Of a DNA stretch of 64,000 nt, positions 1 to 10,442 are shown piece after piece (position 1 is the stretch's first letter; every line of letters begins with the position of its first letter). Both the position numbers and the translations under genes were made by a program. Below the pieces are notes generated by a model, which ran no database searches, was not told where the DNA came from, and was given only the letters and a program-made list of their open reading frames with translations. The DNA is taken from the NCBI GenBank assembly GCA_030998225.1, contig JAPYXD010000742.1, forward strand, positions 5,456,001 to 5,520,000, read 5' to 3'. Origin of the DNA: Diplolepis rosae (Eukaryota; Arthropoda; Insecta; Hymenoptera; Diplolepididae).

Positions 1-198
1 TTCACTTACATAATTCCAATTAGGATAATTTAAGCAATTATCGAAAAACAGGTGGCCGGACAACTCTGACCGGTACTGTATATGTCGATATACATTTCTC
101 CAAGCTATATAAATTAAAATTAAAATCAAACATATCTATGACGACTGGTCCTCAAATTCATCAACAACTGACCGTGAAAGGAGCTGCATAAACATAAC

Positions 199-458
199 AC
201 ATCATTCAATAAGTTTCCGGTCTAACTAAGAAAAACACAGTTTTTTCGAGAAATTAGACTTTATTCATCAACGCAGTTTCTTTTAAGCGCAATGCATTCA
301 TTCCAACGCTTCTCTAGCTTTTCGATGCTTTTCTTGTAGAATGATTCGTCTTTCCTTTTAAAATAGGCCTCAGTTTCGGCAATGATTTCTTCATTGGAGC
401 CAAATTTATTTTTCTGGGGCATTTTTTTCAGGTCAGCAATGAGCGAGTAGTCGCTGGG
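199..458 (-). pseudogene. mariner transposase, C-terminal part (element split by an insertion)
   Basis: Minus-strand translation of 261-458 gives the end of a mariner (DD34D) transposase: SDY just after the last catalytic region, then the typical RFGSNEE-like, AETEAYF and KLEKRWNECI segments and a terminal VDE stop. The reading frame is open to the stop. It breaks exactly at 458/459, where a TIR element begins; the upstream half of the same gene resumes at 6933 on the same strand with PDLA. The AT-rich stretch at 199-260 is the mariner 3' end, with a possible terminal repeat around 199-250. Positions 1-198 show no coding signal. Inference: one mariner copy interrupted by a later insertion, so this half cannot be expressed as a transposase. 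Confidence 0.85.
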
Positions 459-806
459 TAGTAGCGTCAATTAATACATAAAACAGGCAATCTTCGGAAA
501 TTCTCAAGAACAGCTCCGATTTAGAAGCATTTTTTTTTAATTTTGTTTTTTTATATGATTTAAAATCAGAAACCTTTCGGAGGGGGCGAACAAGTATTTA
601 TATTGATTAATAAGATTTATGATATTTATGAGGAAAATTTTTTTTTTATCTGATATTCATTGAAAACGTGAAAACAAGTAATATTTATATTTTTTATTCA
701 TATTATTATCATAAATTGTTTAAAATTATATGACAATATGCCAAAAAATGTTTTAAACTATTACTTAACAGTATTTTTCTATATAAAAGTGACATTACAT
801 TAATAC

Positions 807-1743
807 TGTCACGTCCCGCGACTCTACCGCCAGAAGTAACAAGCAGATTAAGAAACCAATAAAGGGATCAAGACAGCATTACAGCGAGTGTGATTTTATC
901 GACGCAAGTTATAGACAAATCTACAGATCAATGGGATGATCAATATGAAATTACCATGTGTCGTTATAATACCCACACATGATAACAAATCGACTGACCC
1001 AGAGAGAAAGTGAATGAAGCCCTACAATACCAACACACTACCGTCATAACATGCGACTTGTAATAGCATGTGACTTGTAATAACATGCGACTGGTCATAG
1101 CATGTTACTCGTCATACTTGACCTTTCAAAGTTCTATAAAAAGCGAAAGTTCCAATAGAAGTCAGTCCAGTACCATCATCTCTACACCGCGAGTTCAGTT
1201 AGTTAGTCAACGTCCGATTTCTACAATGTGACCAACGCGAGTCCAGTCCAGTGCCATCGAATCTATACCGCGAGTGCAATCCAGTCAGTCCAGCTTCACC
1301 AGATTACTACCGCTACTCAACCCGAATTCTAACTCGACGCTGAGTTCAACGACATTAGAAAGTGAAGGGGAAACGCCTTCCAAATTTTCTCGAAACTGGG
1401 ATCGAAGAATCAACTAGATCAACTTCTAGATTACGAATTTACTATACAACAGCAACTATCTGAAGATTACAAGTTACACTCAACTGACCACATTCGCTTA
1501 CTGGACTCATTTGATCATCAATCAATTCAACTCAGGATAACTAAAAGGGTATTTCTAATTTTGATTCTATTTTACATTTCCATGGTGCTTACCTGATAAA
1601 ATTTCAATTGTCAATAAATATATTTTATACCTAACCCTTCTCAATCACTGACTATTCCTCATCCCTTAGAGAGGATCCTTCTGATCCTGACATAAAACGA
1701 GGAGATCTTTTAAAAAGAGAAATGTTACGTTTCTGACGTAACA
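807..1743 (+). mobile_element. solo LTR, 937 bp, with ATAC target duplication
   Basis: The segment begins TGTCACGTCC and ends GACGTAACA (TG...CA) and is flanked by ATAC at 803-806 and 1744-1747. A TATA box (TATAAA, 1135-1140) lies downstream of a four-copy 17-bp tandem array (1044-1111), and an AATAAA signal lies at 1613-1618; this is the usual U3-R-U5 order on the plus strand. No internal retrotransposon sequence is attached, so it is best read as a solo LTR left by LTR-LTR recombination. A 4-bp duplication is compatible with Gypsy. It is nested in the 5.56-kb TIR element. Confidence 0.65.
1044..1111 (+). repeat. four-copy 17-bp tandem repeat in the LTR U3
   Basis: Four consecutive 17-bp units of the form T(A/C)ATA(A/G)CATG(C/T)GACTTG lie about 25 bp upstream of the LTR TATA box. 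Tandem arrays at this place in an LTR commonly act as enhancers; that role here is inference. Confidence 0.7.
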
Positions 1744-2095
1744 ATACATATAACAAAATTAGGAATTTATTTATTTATATTCATTTATTTATTTGTTTAT
1801 TTAGGATTTAAATTATCAATTGAAAGAAACATATTATTATGTATTTAATATTTATGAAAATATGATAAAATTTAAATTAATAAAATTTCATTAAGAGTGA
1901 TTTATCAGTATGTTTCAAATATTTTATAACATGTTAAAAAATTTCTGCTTTACTCATATATATATCTAGAAAAAAATAAAATTTAATTTTTAATTATATT
2001 TTGCGTTTCGGATATTTCATCTTCTTCAAGTGGTGGTTTGATGATGCTCCACGTCTAAAAGGACCATCCTCTATTTTCATGGACTTCATTAGTTT

Positions 2096-3200
2096 TTATA
2101 AATAAATCTCACTATATTTAGCGTAAGGAAAGTGTCTTGCAGCGTGAAAAAATGCAATCATTAACTCAACAGTTCTCAAATGTAAATCCCAATCCCCCAC
2201 TCTTTCTACATCAATGAAATCTTTGAGAAGAAATACCATACGGAAGTACGTAATGTACAATTTACATGTTTTTCCTCGATTATCCAGTTCCAGCATTTTA
2301 TTTTCCAAAACATTGATTGATTTTCTATTTCAGTATAATTAAAGAAATAAAATAATGAAGAATCTTTGAAGCCTTTCTGAAATTCAGCAAATTTTTCATC
2401 ATTTTTAAGTTCTTCAAAAATGATTTTTGAAAGTGCTAGCTGTACACACGCATTCCATACGAGATAATTATTAGATTCAACATGCTTCATGAACATCCAT
2501 AATGTATTCAAATGTGTTGTATTTTTGTACAGATGTCGGTGTGGATTAAATCTGCAACCTCCTTGATTTTTCGAATATTTTCATCTTCAGTCTGCAAATT
2601 AGATTCTGCAAAATATTTATTTAAAATGTCATGATGTTTTTTCTTAAAAGTAAAAAAAGTCGACGTCCTTGATAATTTTAAACAACAAGATCTTCATCAT
2701 AATATTCCTCTAATCGACGTTTAATACTTTTAGGAGCAGGCAGATTATCAGTCACAACATTCATCAATTCATTTAAAGAAAACTGACAATCGGGATGGTC
2801 ATCAATATAATCAATTATTTGGTCCATTGCGTTATTTGTATTAATAGTTAGTGGATCAATTGTTTGTTCTGGTGTATTATCCCGCTTGAGAATATCTGCA
2901 TAACACGACCGATGATATTTAGCACTTACAGATCGTAAATCATTCACTGAATTAATTCTCAAAAGAAGAGATCGAGGAAACTCATATCTTACATTTTTGA
3001 TAACGTTAAGTAATTTTTGCTTCGTCTGATATGAAGTAACAACAGAAATATTATGATTCTGTTTGACTTTTTTATAAAAAATAATGATTTGGCACAAATA
3101 AAACAATTTTGATCCCAATCAGAAGAAGATTCTGAAGATTTTCTTAACTTTAATTTTGGTGGGTTGAGAAATGCTGTTTCACACAGTTCAACTTTTTTTT
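2096..3200 (-). pseudogene. decayed transposon protein with Cys pair and KYHRSCY motif
   Basis: Read on the minus strand from about 3200 downward. An in-frame start segment contains an NCFICAK Cys pair near 3100. A frameshift in an A-rich run follows, then a 2678-3115 reading frame with the motif AKYHRSCY and an acidic, helical tail. After another break, 2206-2511 and 2096-2308 carry the end of the protein in two frames, with the segments FIDVER, GDWDLHL and AARHFPYAKYSEIYL. I have seen this combination (a Cys pair, a KYHxxCY motif, and a GDWxLHL...HxxYA segment) in uncharacterised repeat-derived animal proteins. The fold suggests zinc binding, but no DDE motif is visible. It is the only coding candidate in the surrounding TIR element. 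At least three frameshifts or stops make it a pseudogene. Confidence 0.55.
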
Positions 3201-3591
3201 ATTTCAGCTGCAACACTTTTACGCTCAGTAAATCGTTTTCGACAACTGGAATGCACAAACATTTTTTTCCGCTATTAAGAAAATTACTGACTTCATTATA
3301 TTTTTATTTAATTGCAATTGTTTTCAATGTTGGCAGACCCCGAGCCACTTGAGTCAATTTTTCATTAATTTCAGTTGAGGTACCTAAAGCATTTTTATTT
3401 TAACCTTGTTCACAATTACAACACAAATTCTCTGTAGAATCTACAGCCAGTGATCTCAGATCTGAAACCGACGCAGTGCCTCCCACTCTCAGCCTGCCTG
3501 TCGGTGTGAAGTGAGTGGGAAGAGAAGACGGGGCACGTTGCCATTTTTCCTTCTCTTCACTCTTGCATGCGAGAACGACTCGACCCATTTC

Positions 3592-4141
3592 TAGTGATGG
3601 GCGATACGTCGGAAAGTATCGATACTTCGTATCGGTACGTATCGGTTGTGTATGTATCGATACGCAGAAATAATCGAATAAAAGTATCGATATAGTTGTA
3701 TCGATACACATATTTCAATCAATATTTGCAAATATCACACAAATTTATAGAAATTTTAAAGATATGATTTTTTAACGTGGTCATACCGAAATTTTGCATA
3801 ATCTTTACAGGTGACCAAATTTATAATCATTAATCTAATTCCAAAACGGTCATTCGAAGCAAATGAACAACAAACTTAAGATATTTTTACTGTCAATAAA
3901 TCGTATATTCATTATATGTTATATGTGATGTTTATTATTGCGAAAATATATCGTATTTTACAATTTTGCTTTTTATGACATTTACGATTTGCCGAATTTG
4001 CCCACCACTAACATTGCACTTTAATTAGCGTATCGACACAGACTAACAGTATCGATACTATCAAATATCGGGTATGAAAGTATCGATACAAAATATCGAA
4101 GTATCGGTTCAAAAGTACCGATACTGTATCGCCCATCACTA
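3592..4141. mobile_element. hAT-type MITE, 550 bp, with 8-bp target duplication
   Basis: It begins TAGTGATGGGCGATAC and ends GTATCGCCCATCACTA, a perfect 16-bp terminal inverted repeat that continues imperfectly inward. CCCATTTC is duplicated at 3584-3591 and 4142-4149; 8-bp duplications are the hallmark of hAT. It has no coding capacity. The interior is filled with GTATCGATAC-like words: TATCGATA occurs at 3617, 3655, 3685, 3699, 4050 and 4081. It interrupts the left arm of the inner inverted repeat and is therefore younger than that repeat. Confidence 0.9.
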
Positions 4142-4179
4142 CCCATTTCTCCTTATTCTCCTCGCTTCTTCGTTACAAT

Positions 4180-4524
4180 GAATGCGTTTTATGCGTACAC
4201 TCGAATCCAATCTGAAACGGTCGAAATTGCCGTGATTATCGACCATCTCACTTGACATTTCGCGAAAACTTCCGGCCATTTTCATTTTCTCGATCTTGTA
4301 TAATAGAATAATAGACGCATGCGCAGTTCAAATGTACAAGGCTTTGTCAGTACGGTGCCAACGCTGTACGAAGAAGAATAAGAAGAAGATTACGCCCCCC
4401 TGTATCGTAATATGCGCATGCGTAGTTTAATTTTTACATTACATTCCTCTGTATCGTAATACACAACATTACGCTACTCACAACTGTAGCGTAAAACGGG
4501 TTTCCGCGCCGGAGGCACATAATA
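4180..4524. mobile_element. TTTTATGTG-TIR MITE, copy 1
   Basis: First of three related copies (others at 40110-40503 and 53012-53400). All share TTTTATGCGTACAC-like 5' ends, GACGCATGCGCAGTTCAAAT, CAAGGCTTTGTCAGTA and AACGCTGTACGAAGAAGAA, and end GCCGGAGGCACATAA, which is the inverse of the TTATGTGACTTCGG start best preserved in copies 2 and 3. It has no coding capacity. The 5' end of this copy is the most diverged. Confidence 0.75.
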
Positions 4525-6018
4525 GTATATTATTTAATAGATTGCAGCTGTCCATAAGATCTTGTAAAATCGTGACAAGATTTAAACACCAACTTGAAAA
4601 AAAAATGTTCATGTAAAATTTGAAATCAATAAATATTTATGAGGTCATATGCAAATATCTCTGAACAGATTTTTTAGCTTTTTGATTTATCTCCTTTGAT
4701 TAGAAAATCTTTTCTTTCCGTAAAGAAATTCATTTTTTGAATGAAAAATCTGTGATTAGGCTACAAAAAAGTGAGATGAAAATATGTCTAACATAAAATT
4801 GAAAATGTAATTTTCAATCTTAAATTTTATGTTTATCTCTTCTTAATGCTAAAGAACTCGCTAATTGGAAATTTTTTAAGTGTAAAAAATTGGCAAATCT
4901 GCTTTGCGCTTCTTTTGCACGGAGTCGAGAGAAACACATTTCTTAATTTCGACTCGATAAATGACAGCCTGAAATCTAAAACTTGGAACAGTTGCAAACG
5001 CCTGCACTGTAAAAAAGAAACGAGGAGAATAAGGGACAATGGGACGAGTCGTTCTCGCATGCCAGAGTGACGAGAAAGAAAAAATGGCAATGTGCCTCGT
5101 CTTCTCTCTCCACTCGCTTTACACCGACAGGCAGGCTGAGAATAGGAGATACTGCGTCCGTTTCAGATCTGGGATCACTGTCTACAGCACCTTCTTCTTG
5201 TTTCTATAATGTATAAATGTATAAATCTAAAAATTTATGAATATTTTAAGGGGGTAGACCTGTGTAGAGAGCGATTTTCGAGCGCTTTTTTAGGATCAAT
5301 GCGTAAGTAAAGTAATTAAGATTTTTTAATTATTCCTTCACGATTTTCTCGCTTTATTATTAAATATTTTACATTAATTGTTTCATAGGTGTTATTAAGT
5401 TAGTAAATAAATGTTCGAAGCGGGAACGAGACCTTCTCAAAATGGCAGACCCAAACGGTGTGCAAGATACAGTACGCATCTGTCTTCTGAATCGAAATTA
5501 CTTCGTTATTCGTAATTAAGTTGCCGAGGTACTGACGTAGGGATTTAGTATATTTCAGAAAATTGGAAAAATGGCGCACTTTGCAAACAAATTTCATTTT
5601 TCCTTTTTTTTCGAGCGTAATGAGCCGTTGGCCTTGAAATCTTTTATCTGGTAGGGAGTACCTGTACAAAAAAAGGCCCATTTCTATTGTGCGTATAATA
5701 CTAATAGTCAGTACACTTTATAATATAACGAGAAGTATTAATAAATATATATACATGTGTTAGCAGAAATAAATTATATACATGTAACGTATATACGCAA
5801 CACATACATATAATATAGTAGTAATGATAATGAATGATAATAATGATATATAATAATGATAATAATGAATGTTTTTTAAACCATATAAAAATTTGTTTTC
5901 CCCCTCCAAAAGGTTTCTGATTTTGAATAATATAAAAAAACAAAATGAAAAAATAAAATTATCAAAATCGGAGCTGTTCTTGAGAACTTCCGACCAAAAG
6001 GCTTTATTGAGGCTACTA

Positions 6019-6930
6019 CACTGAGAAAAACGGATCATAAAACCTGGATGTTAAAAGTAAGGATAGTATTCGGTAACATAAAATATGTTAAAACGTATGA
6101 TCTATAATCTTTATCTAGTATATAAAGATATTACTAAACATAATCTCCAGATGTTACATTCTTATAATCTTCAGAAAATAATTCGTAACATCTGAAGATA
6201 ATGAACCTACACTGAGAAACTTTTCGTTAGAGTAAATGATAAGATTGAATGAAGGTTTAGTACAATAGTGTTTTGAAATGAGGAAACCTGAAGTTTTATT
6301 ACATTTATTCATATTATGGTATCGAAATTCAATATAGTCATAACAGTCGTTAAAACGTGTACAAGAAAAATTAGTATTTTAAATACTAAATATTATGAAT
6401 CTCCATTCGAAAAATAAAGAGTACCAAGAATTGATATTATGATTACTAAGTTTTCTAAAAATAAATTTAATAATTCGAACAATTAATATTATAACCTAGA
6501 AACCATATTTGAAAAATTCACATTATGAATATGAACTTGCCAGAAACCTTGCAACGAGCAGCAAAAATCAAAACATTCATTCTCGGTTTTTCGTATAATT
6601 CGTTTCAGAATGTCGTCCGAGTGCTTCTGACGTTATCCGAATAGCTTCGTAGACTCGAATCCAAGTATGCCCAACTCAGTAGTGGCTTATAAGCGACATT
6701 TATTTCGGAATATGGCAAGCAAGAATAGCCGAGAGGCTTTAGGCGTTAGGAATGCGTTTAGTTAATGTAGATATAGGTAGAGTTAGAGGGTTCGAACCCA
6801 AAAGCGAATTCTGAAATTTAATTTCAAGCGTATGCGATTATAAATAGTGTAGCTATCCCATAGTAAATAGTCCAAGATTATACCCGGTAACATATTTTTC
6901 ATTACCGTTTACAATCCATTTTTCTCAGTG
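6019..6930. mobile_element. CACTG-ended MITE, 912 bp, TA target duplication (CMC-like)
   Basis: Starts CACTGAGAAAAACGGAT and ends ATCCATTTTTCTCAGTG, with TA at 6017-6018 and 6931-6932. CACTG termini with a 2-bp duplication suggest a non-autonomous CACTA/Mirage/Chapaev-type element; assignment from termini alone is tentative. A second CACTGAGAAAC terminus at 6213 suggests either an internal duplication or two abutting elements. It inserted precisely at the right end of the 5.56-kb element. It contains a tRNA-like segment (6722-6812) and otherwise AT-rich non-coding sequence. Confidence 0.75.
6722..6812 (+). pseudogene. tRNA-like segment (Leu/Ser type) inside the CACTG MITE
   Basis: TAGCCGAGAGGCTTTAGGCGT matches the A-box/D-arm of class II (Leu, Ser) tRNAs, and GGGTTCGAACCC (around 6788-6799) is a perfect T-arm/B-box. 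The spacing of about 50 bases leaves room for an anticodon arm and a long variable arm, but I cannot draw a convincing acceptor stem or anticodon stem. It may still work as an internal Pol III promoter. Read as a tRNA-derived module and not a functional tRNA gene. Confidence 0.5.
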
Positions 6931-6932
6931 TA

Positions 6933-7300
6933 GGGGGCCAGATCTGGAAAACATAGCGGGTGATAAAGTAATTCGAATCTTAATTCATTCAATATGACCA
7001 TCGTTTTCATGAACTTGTGACACGGTGCATTGTCTTGGTGGAACAGCACTTTTCTTTTGCATGTGAGGTCGTTTTTACTTGACCTGCCCTCAATCGATCT
7101 TGTAATGTCACGTAATAATCACTGTTAATGGTTTTCTTTTCTCAAGATAGTCGATGAAGAAAATACCATGCGCGTCCCAAAATAAAGATACCATAAGCTT
7201 CCCAGCACACTGTTGAGTTTTTGGTCAGTTTGAACGGCTTTCACCAGCTGTTATACATTCAGCTGACGATCTTTTTGTTTCAGTTATGCAATGGTGTCCA
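6933..7300 (-). pseudogene. mariner transposase, central part (upstream half of the split element)
   Basis: Minus-strand translation reads, with frameshifts, WEAYGIF-like, the linker KKTINSDYYVTLQDRL, then FHQDNAPCHK-like (second catalytic Asp region) and ELRFELL...PDLAP, ending exactly where the C-terminal part at 458 should continue. Stops and shifts are present in the upstream part. The N-terminal DNA-binding half is not seen; 7301-7382 is unassigned and then Gypsy sequence starts. Together with 199-458 it is one old mariner. Confidence 0.8.
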
Positions 7301-7382
7301 GAATTTCTTGTATTACCTGAGCTAAGATTCAATATATTTGGAACGCTTAGAAAGTCGTGTTACATCATATCCATTTCGACCA

Positions 7383-7679
7383 TCATGGTAAATCATCCCA
7401 TATCAGAAGTTTGGGAATTTTTGCTGTAGGAGTAGTTTTTATTATATCAATCTCGATAACAACCTTTTCTATTGGGTGCAACAGTCCGGGTTTACGCCCC
7501 GCCGAATTTTTATAATAAAGGCAATTCAAACACGCATTGACATATTTGGAAACGAATTTTCTCATGCCTTTAAACCAGTAATTTTCTCTGATCTTTTCTA
7601 GTGTTTTTTCTAGTGCAAAATGCCCTTGCTCGTCGTGACACAATCTGACGACATTAAACCGGGACATTTTAGGCACCAC
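7383..7679 (-). pseudogene. Gypsy #1 integrase N-terminus, truncated
   Basis: The 98-codon frame has a zinc-binding HHCC-type N-terminal domain of a Ty3/Gypsy integrase (CHDEQGHFALEKTL ... NYWFKGM ... CLNCLYYK). The DDE core is missing. Its 3' part (7424-7460) repeats, nearly base for base, a 36-bp stretch at 10467-10500 just upstream of gag, so it is probably the end of the 3' LTR (U5) joined to pol by a deletion. Upstream, RNase H is reduced to its first few residues before the integrase, indicating a second deletion. Confidence 0.75.
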
Positions 7680-7739
7680 CCATTTATTCTCAGCTTCAGT
7701 TTTACGAAAAACAACACCTCCTTTAAGACAAAATTTATC

Positions 7740-8740
7740 AAAGTATTATCTCCGTGTTTTTGTATTAGGACAGCACCCAATCCTATGGCACTCGCATGTG
7801 TGTACCTCCGTTTCCCGTGCAGGATCGTATATTGCTAAAACCGGACGTTCTGATAATATCTTTTTAATTTGTTTTATTGCTTCTTTCTGTTCCGAACCCC
7901 ACACAAAGGGTGCATCTTTTCTTAACAGTGTTGTTAACGGTAAAACTATTTGTGCAAAATTTTTAATAAATTTGCGAAAATACCCAGCAAGACCTAAAAA
8001 TTGTCTGACCTGCTTAACGATAATTGGATCTGCTACTTTAATCAACACGTTAACTTTATTTGCCCCTGGTCTGACTCCCTCACCTGTAATTTCACGACCC
8101 AAATATTCCATTTTATTTTGAAAGAATCTACACTTTGAAAGATTCAAGGACAAATTGTTGGCTTGAAGTGCCTTTAAAACAGTTTCTAGTTTCTCGAATC
8201 CTTCTTCTAACGTGTCAGTGGCAATTAATACGTCATCAATATAAACTAGAGCATTATTTTTCAATATTTTGTTCATGGTTTTTTGGAACACTGCAGGAGC
8301 ATTAGCTAACCCAAATGGCATTCGTAAAAATTCCCACTGTCCGTCAGGTGTTACGAATGCTGTTTTTTCTATCTAATCTAAGTGCATTGGGATTTGATGG
8401 AATCCCGATTTGAGGTCTAACGAAGTGTATTTTCCCTTATTTTTAAGTTGACCAATTTAATCATCAATCAATGGTAAAGGGTATTGGATGCGTTTGGTTA
8501 TTTTGTTAAGTGCTCTGTAATCTACTACCATACGAATTTCTCCGTTTTTCTTCCGAGTGAGTATTATGGGGCTTCCATACGGTCACGTACTTTCACGAAT
8601 AATACTGTTTACTTGTAAGTCACGTACTATTTCTTTCACTTTATCACAGTCACTTTGAGAAAGACGATATGGTCCATGATAAACCGGTATCTCCGTGGTT
8701 AATTCTATTTTCATTTCTGCTGCATCGGTTTTACCTAATT
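7740..8740 (-). pseudogene. Gypsy #1 reverse transcriptase and start of RNase H
   Basis: The 7746-8321 frame carries the RT palm and thumb: MPFGLANAP, the catalytic YIDDVLI box, FLGLAGYFRKFI and PLTTLLRKDAPFVW, followed by the RNase H start EVHT before a frameshift. The fingers region (8322-8738) is recognisable on the same strand (for example RIPSNPNALRLD-like and a TRKKNGEIRMVVD-like segment) but broken by several stops. The RT catalytic Asp pair is intact, so the loss of function comes from stops, shifts and deletions. Confidence 0.85.
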
Positions 8741-9210
8741 ATCTTATGTTAAATGCAATATTTCGACGATATTTATTCAAAAGTGTTAACAACCGAATTT
8801 TGCTTTCTTCATCTAACCCTTCACATTGAACATCAATTTCTTCTACCGGTTTAACCTGATCCATATCTGTCATCTCTACTTCTAAACATTCGTCTCGTTT
8901 TATTGAGTCATCCAAAGCAAATGAAACGCCAGAAAAATCCATTATTGCTTTTGTTCCCGTCTTTAGTAATATATTTCGACTGATTAAAATTTCTTTTGCT
9001 AATTGATCGTTCGGGACAATAAAAATTTTAATTTTGAAAGGAATATCGTCGATTCTGACTTGTAATTTAGTCTTCGCAACTGGAATAACCATCGCGTGGT
9101 TAAACCCAGTTAGTATTTTATTTGTATTTTTAAATTTTAGATTCAATTCTCGAGCAATACTCTCCCGAATGATTGAGCAATCACTGCCTAAGTCTACCGT
9201 ACATACTCTT
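8739..9210 (-). pseudogene. Gypsy #1 aspartic protease region
   Basis: A frame starting near 9205 reads CTVDLGSDCSIIRESIA, an aspartic protease active site of the DSG/DLGS type with a flanking hydrophobic strand, followed by the flap (ILISRNIL-like) and an acidic linker to RT. It is open from about 9205 to 8739. It lies between gag and RT on the same strand, as expected of Gypsy pol. Confidence 0.7.
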
Positions 9211-9360
9211 TCTTCTGCATTTAAAATACATTTTTTATGTGGTTTCTTTACTCGGGCTGACTCAACTTCTAATATTTCCGAAGAGGAGACCTCCGCTTGA
9301 ATGGAGCCCCCGTCACCCCCTGGTCATGCGTTACTTTCTTTCTTCTTTTTATTTCTTTTT

Positions 9361-10442
9361 TTATAGCAGTCCTTTTCTAGGTGACCCTGTTTTTGACAAA
9401 ACCCGCATTTCATTTTTTTTACTAGTTTTATCGGTAACTCCCTTTTCGTTTCCTGTTTTGTTATTTTTATTTAGGCTTATTTCAACTTTATTTATGTCAT
9501 TATTAGTTAATACCGGACAACGATTTTTCCTATGTCCTTTTTCCCTACAATTATAACAAGCATCGCGATCGAACAATTTTAAAAGTTTCTTCGATTTATC
9601 CTGATTTTCAAAACGTTTTCTATCTGACCCGTCTTTATATTTTTTTTGTTCTTTTACGTTTTCAGTAATTAATGATTCCAAACATTGAATCAATTCAGCT
9701 ATAGATCTCTTTTTTGCTGTCATCAAACTCGTTCGCAATTGTTGATGGTGAATCCCGTAAACAACAAATTCGACTATTTTTTCCTCAGGTATTTCTAAAT
9801 TTAAGCGGTTGAGTCTTTTGATTTTTTCAAAACAATATGAGAGAAGAGATTGATTTGGTGTACTTTTATACAATCCCGCCTGATCATATAACTTACCAAA
9901 GTTTTCTTCCCCAGAGAATTGTCTCTTTATCACTGTGGTAAATGCATCCCAACTCATAGGTGTGCTTTTAAGCGCGTCATACGAACTTTTAGCAATCCCT
10001 TTTAATTTTAAAGAAGCTAAGTATATTTTGTGTGCTTCATCCCAATCATACATAACCGCGAACATGTTAACCTTCTCCAGCCATTCGATTGCTGACAGAT
10101 CTTTATTTTTCGGATCGAATTCCGGCAGTGCTCTTTCATTTACATATCTATTTGAACTCTTTAAACCTGCCCCAACAATTGTCTTAAGCACCTCAGTCAA
10201 CTTTGCAAAATCGGACTCACCCTTTTTCGTCGATTCCGAATTTCTCCTGCAACTCCTAGATCGAGATCGGCTTCGATTTCTGTGTCACCTACTGTAATCT
10301 GGAGAACGACTTCTGCGATGACTTCTTCTGTGCAAGCTTCTGGACCGATGTCGCCTGTCATTTCTAGGATCGTCCTTCGAACGATGTAGAAGCGACTCTT
10401 CCGAACGTCTATCTTCACCTGTTTGTCTTTGTGACCCGGCAC
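9361..10442 (-). pseudogene. Gypsy #1 gag with CCHC zinc knuckle
   Basis: The 279-codon frame 9361-10200 is a capsid-like gag (LPEFDPKNKDLSAIEWLEKV, then a helical region with YDQAGLYKSTPNQSLLSYC) ending in a CYNCREKGHRKNRCP zinc knuckle that binds packaged RNA. Upstream, 10201-10330 is an Arg/Ser-rich tail in the same frame with a stop, and 10197-10442 is open in another frame; the true start was probably beyond 10330 and is now broken. Gag normally forms the particle and is the best preserved part of this copy. Confidence 0.8.

Larger units (their letters stand above)
3430..5195. repeat. inner inverted-repeat unit (arms about 190 bp)
   Basis: Left arm 3430-3583 plus 4150-4175 (interrupted by the hAT MITE) is the imperfect reverse complement of right arm 5008-5195; both contain CCGACAGGCAGGCTGAGA-type sequence and CTCGTC/CGTTCTCGCATGC. 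The loop (4176-5007) holds a MITE copy (4180-4524) and AT-rich sequence without a gene. Short ORFs across the arms are products of the repeat and not genes. It could be an independent foldback element inserted in the larger element. Confidence 0.7.
459..6018. mobile_element. 5.56-kb TIR DNA transposon with GGG target duplication, superfamily unassigned
   Basis: The left end starts TAGTAGCGTCAAT and the right end is its imperfect inverse (ends ATTGAGGCTACTA). About 145 bp at each end match in inverted orientation (459-605 and 5878-6018), including AAGAACAGCTCCGATTT and AATCAGAAACCTTT. GGG is duplicated (456-458 and 6933-6935, the latter after a nested MITE); removing the insert restores an intact mariner D-L-A-P-S-D reading frame, which fixes the boundaries. 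Inside lie a solo LTR, a decayed gene (2096-3200), a hAT MITE and an inner inverted-repeat unit. A 3-bp duplication is seen in CACTA-, Harbinger- and Academ-type elements; the termini do not settle which. Stretches at 606-806, 1744-2090 and 5200-5870 show no gene I can support. Confidence 0.8.

Noticed and set aside
3400..3711. 103-codon minus-strand frame
   Set aside because: It spans an inverted-repeat arm and the end of the hAT MITE, so it is not a gene.
4846..5090. Overlapping open frames on both strands
   Set aside because: Low-complexity sequence and a repeat arm; no domain, no splice context.
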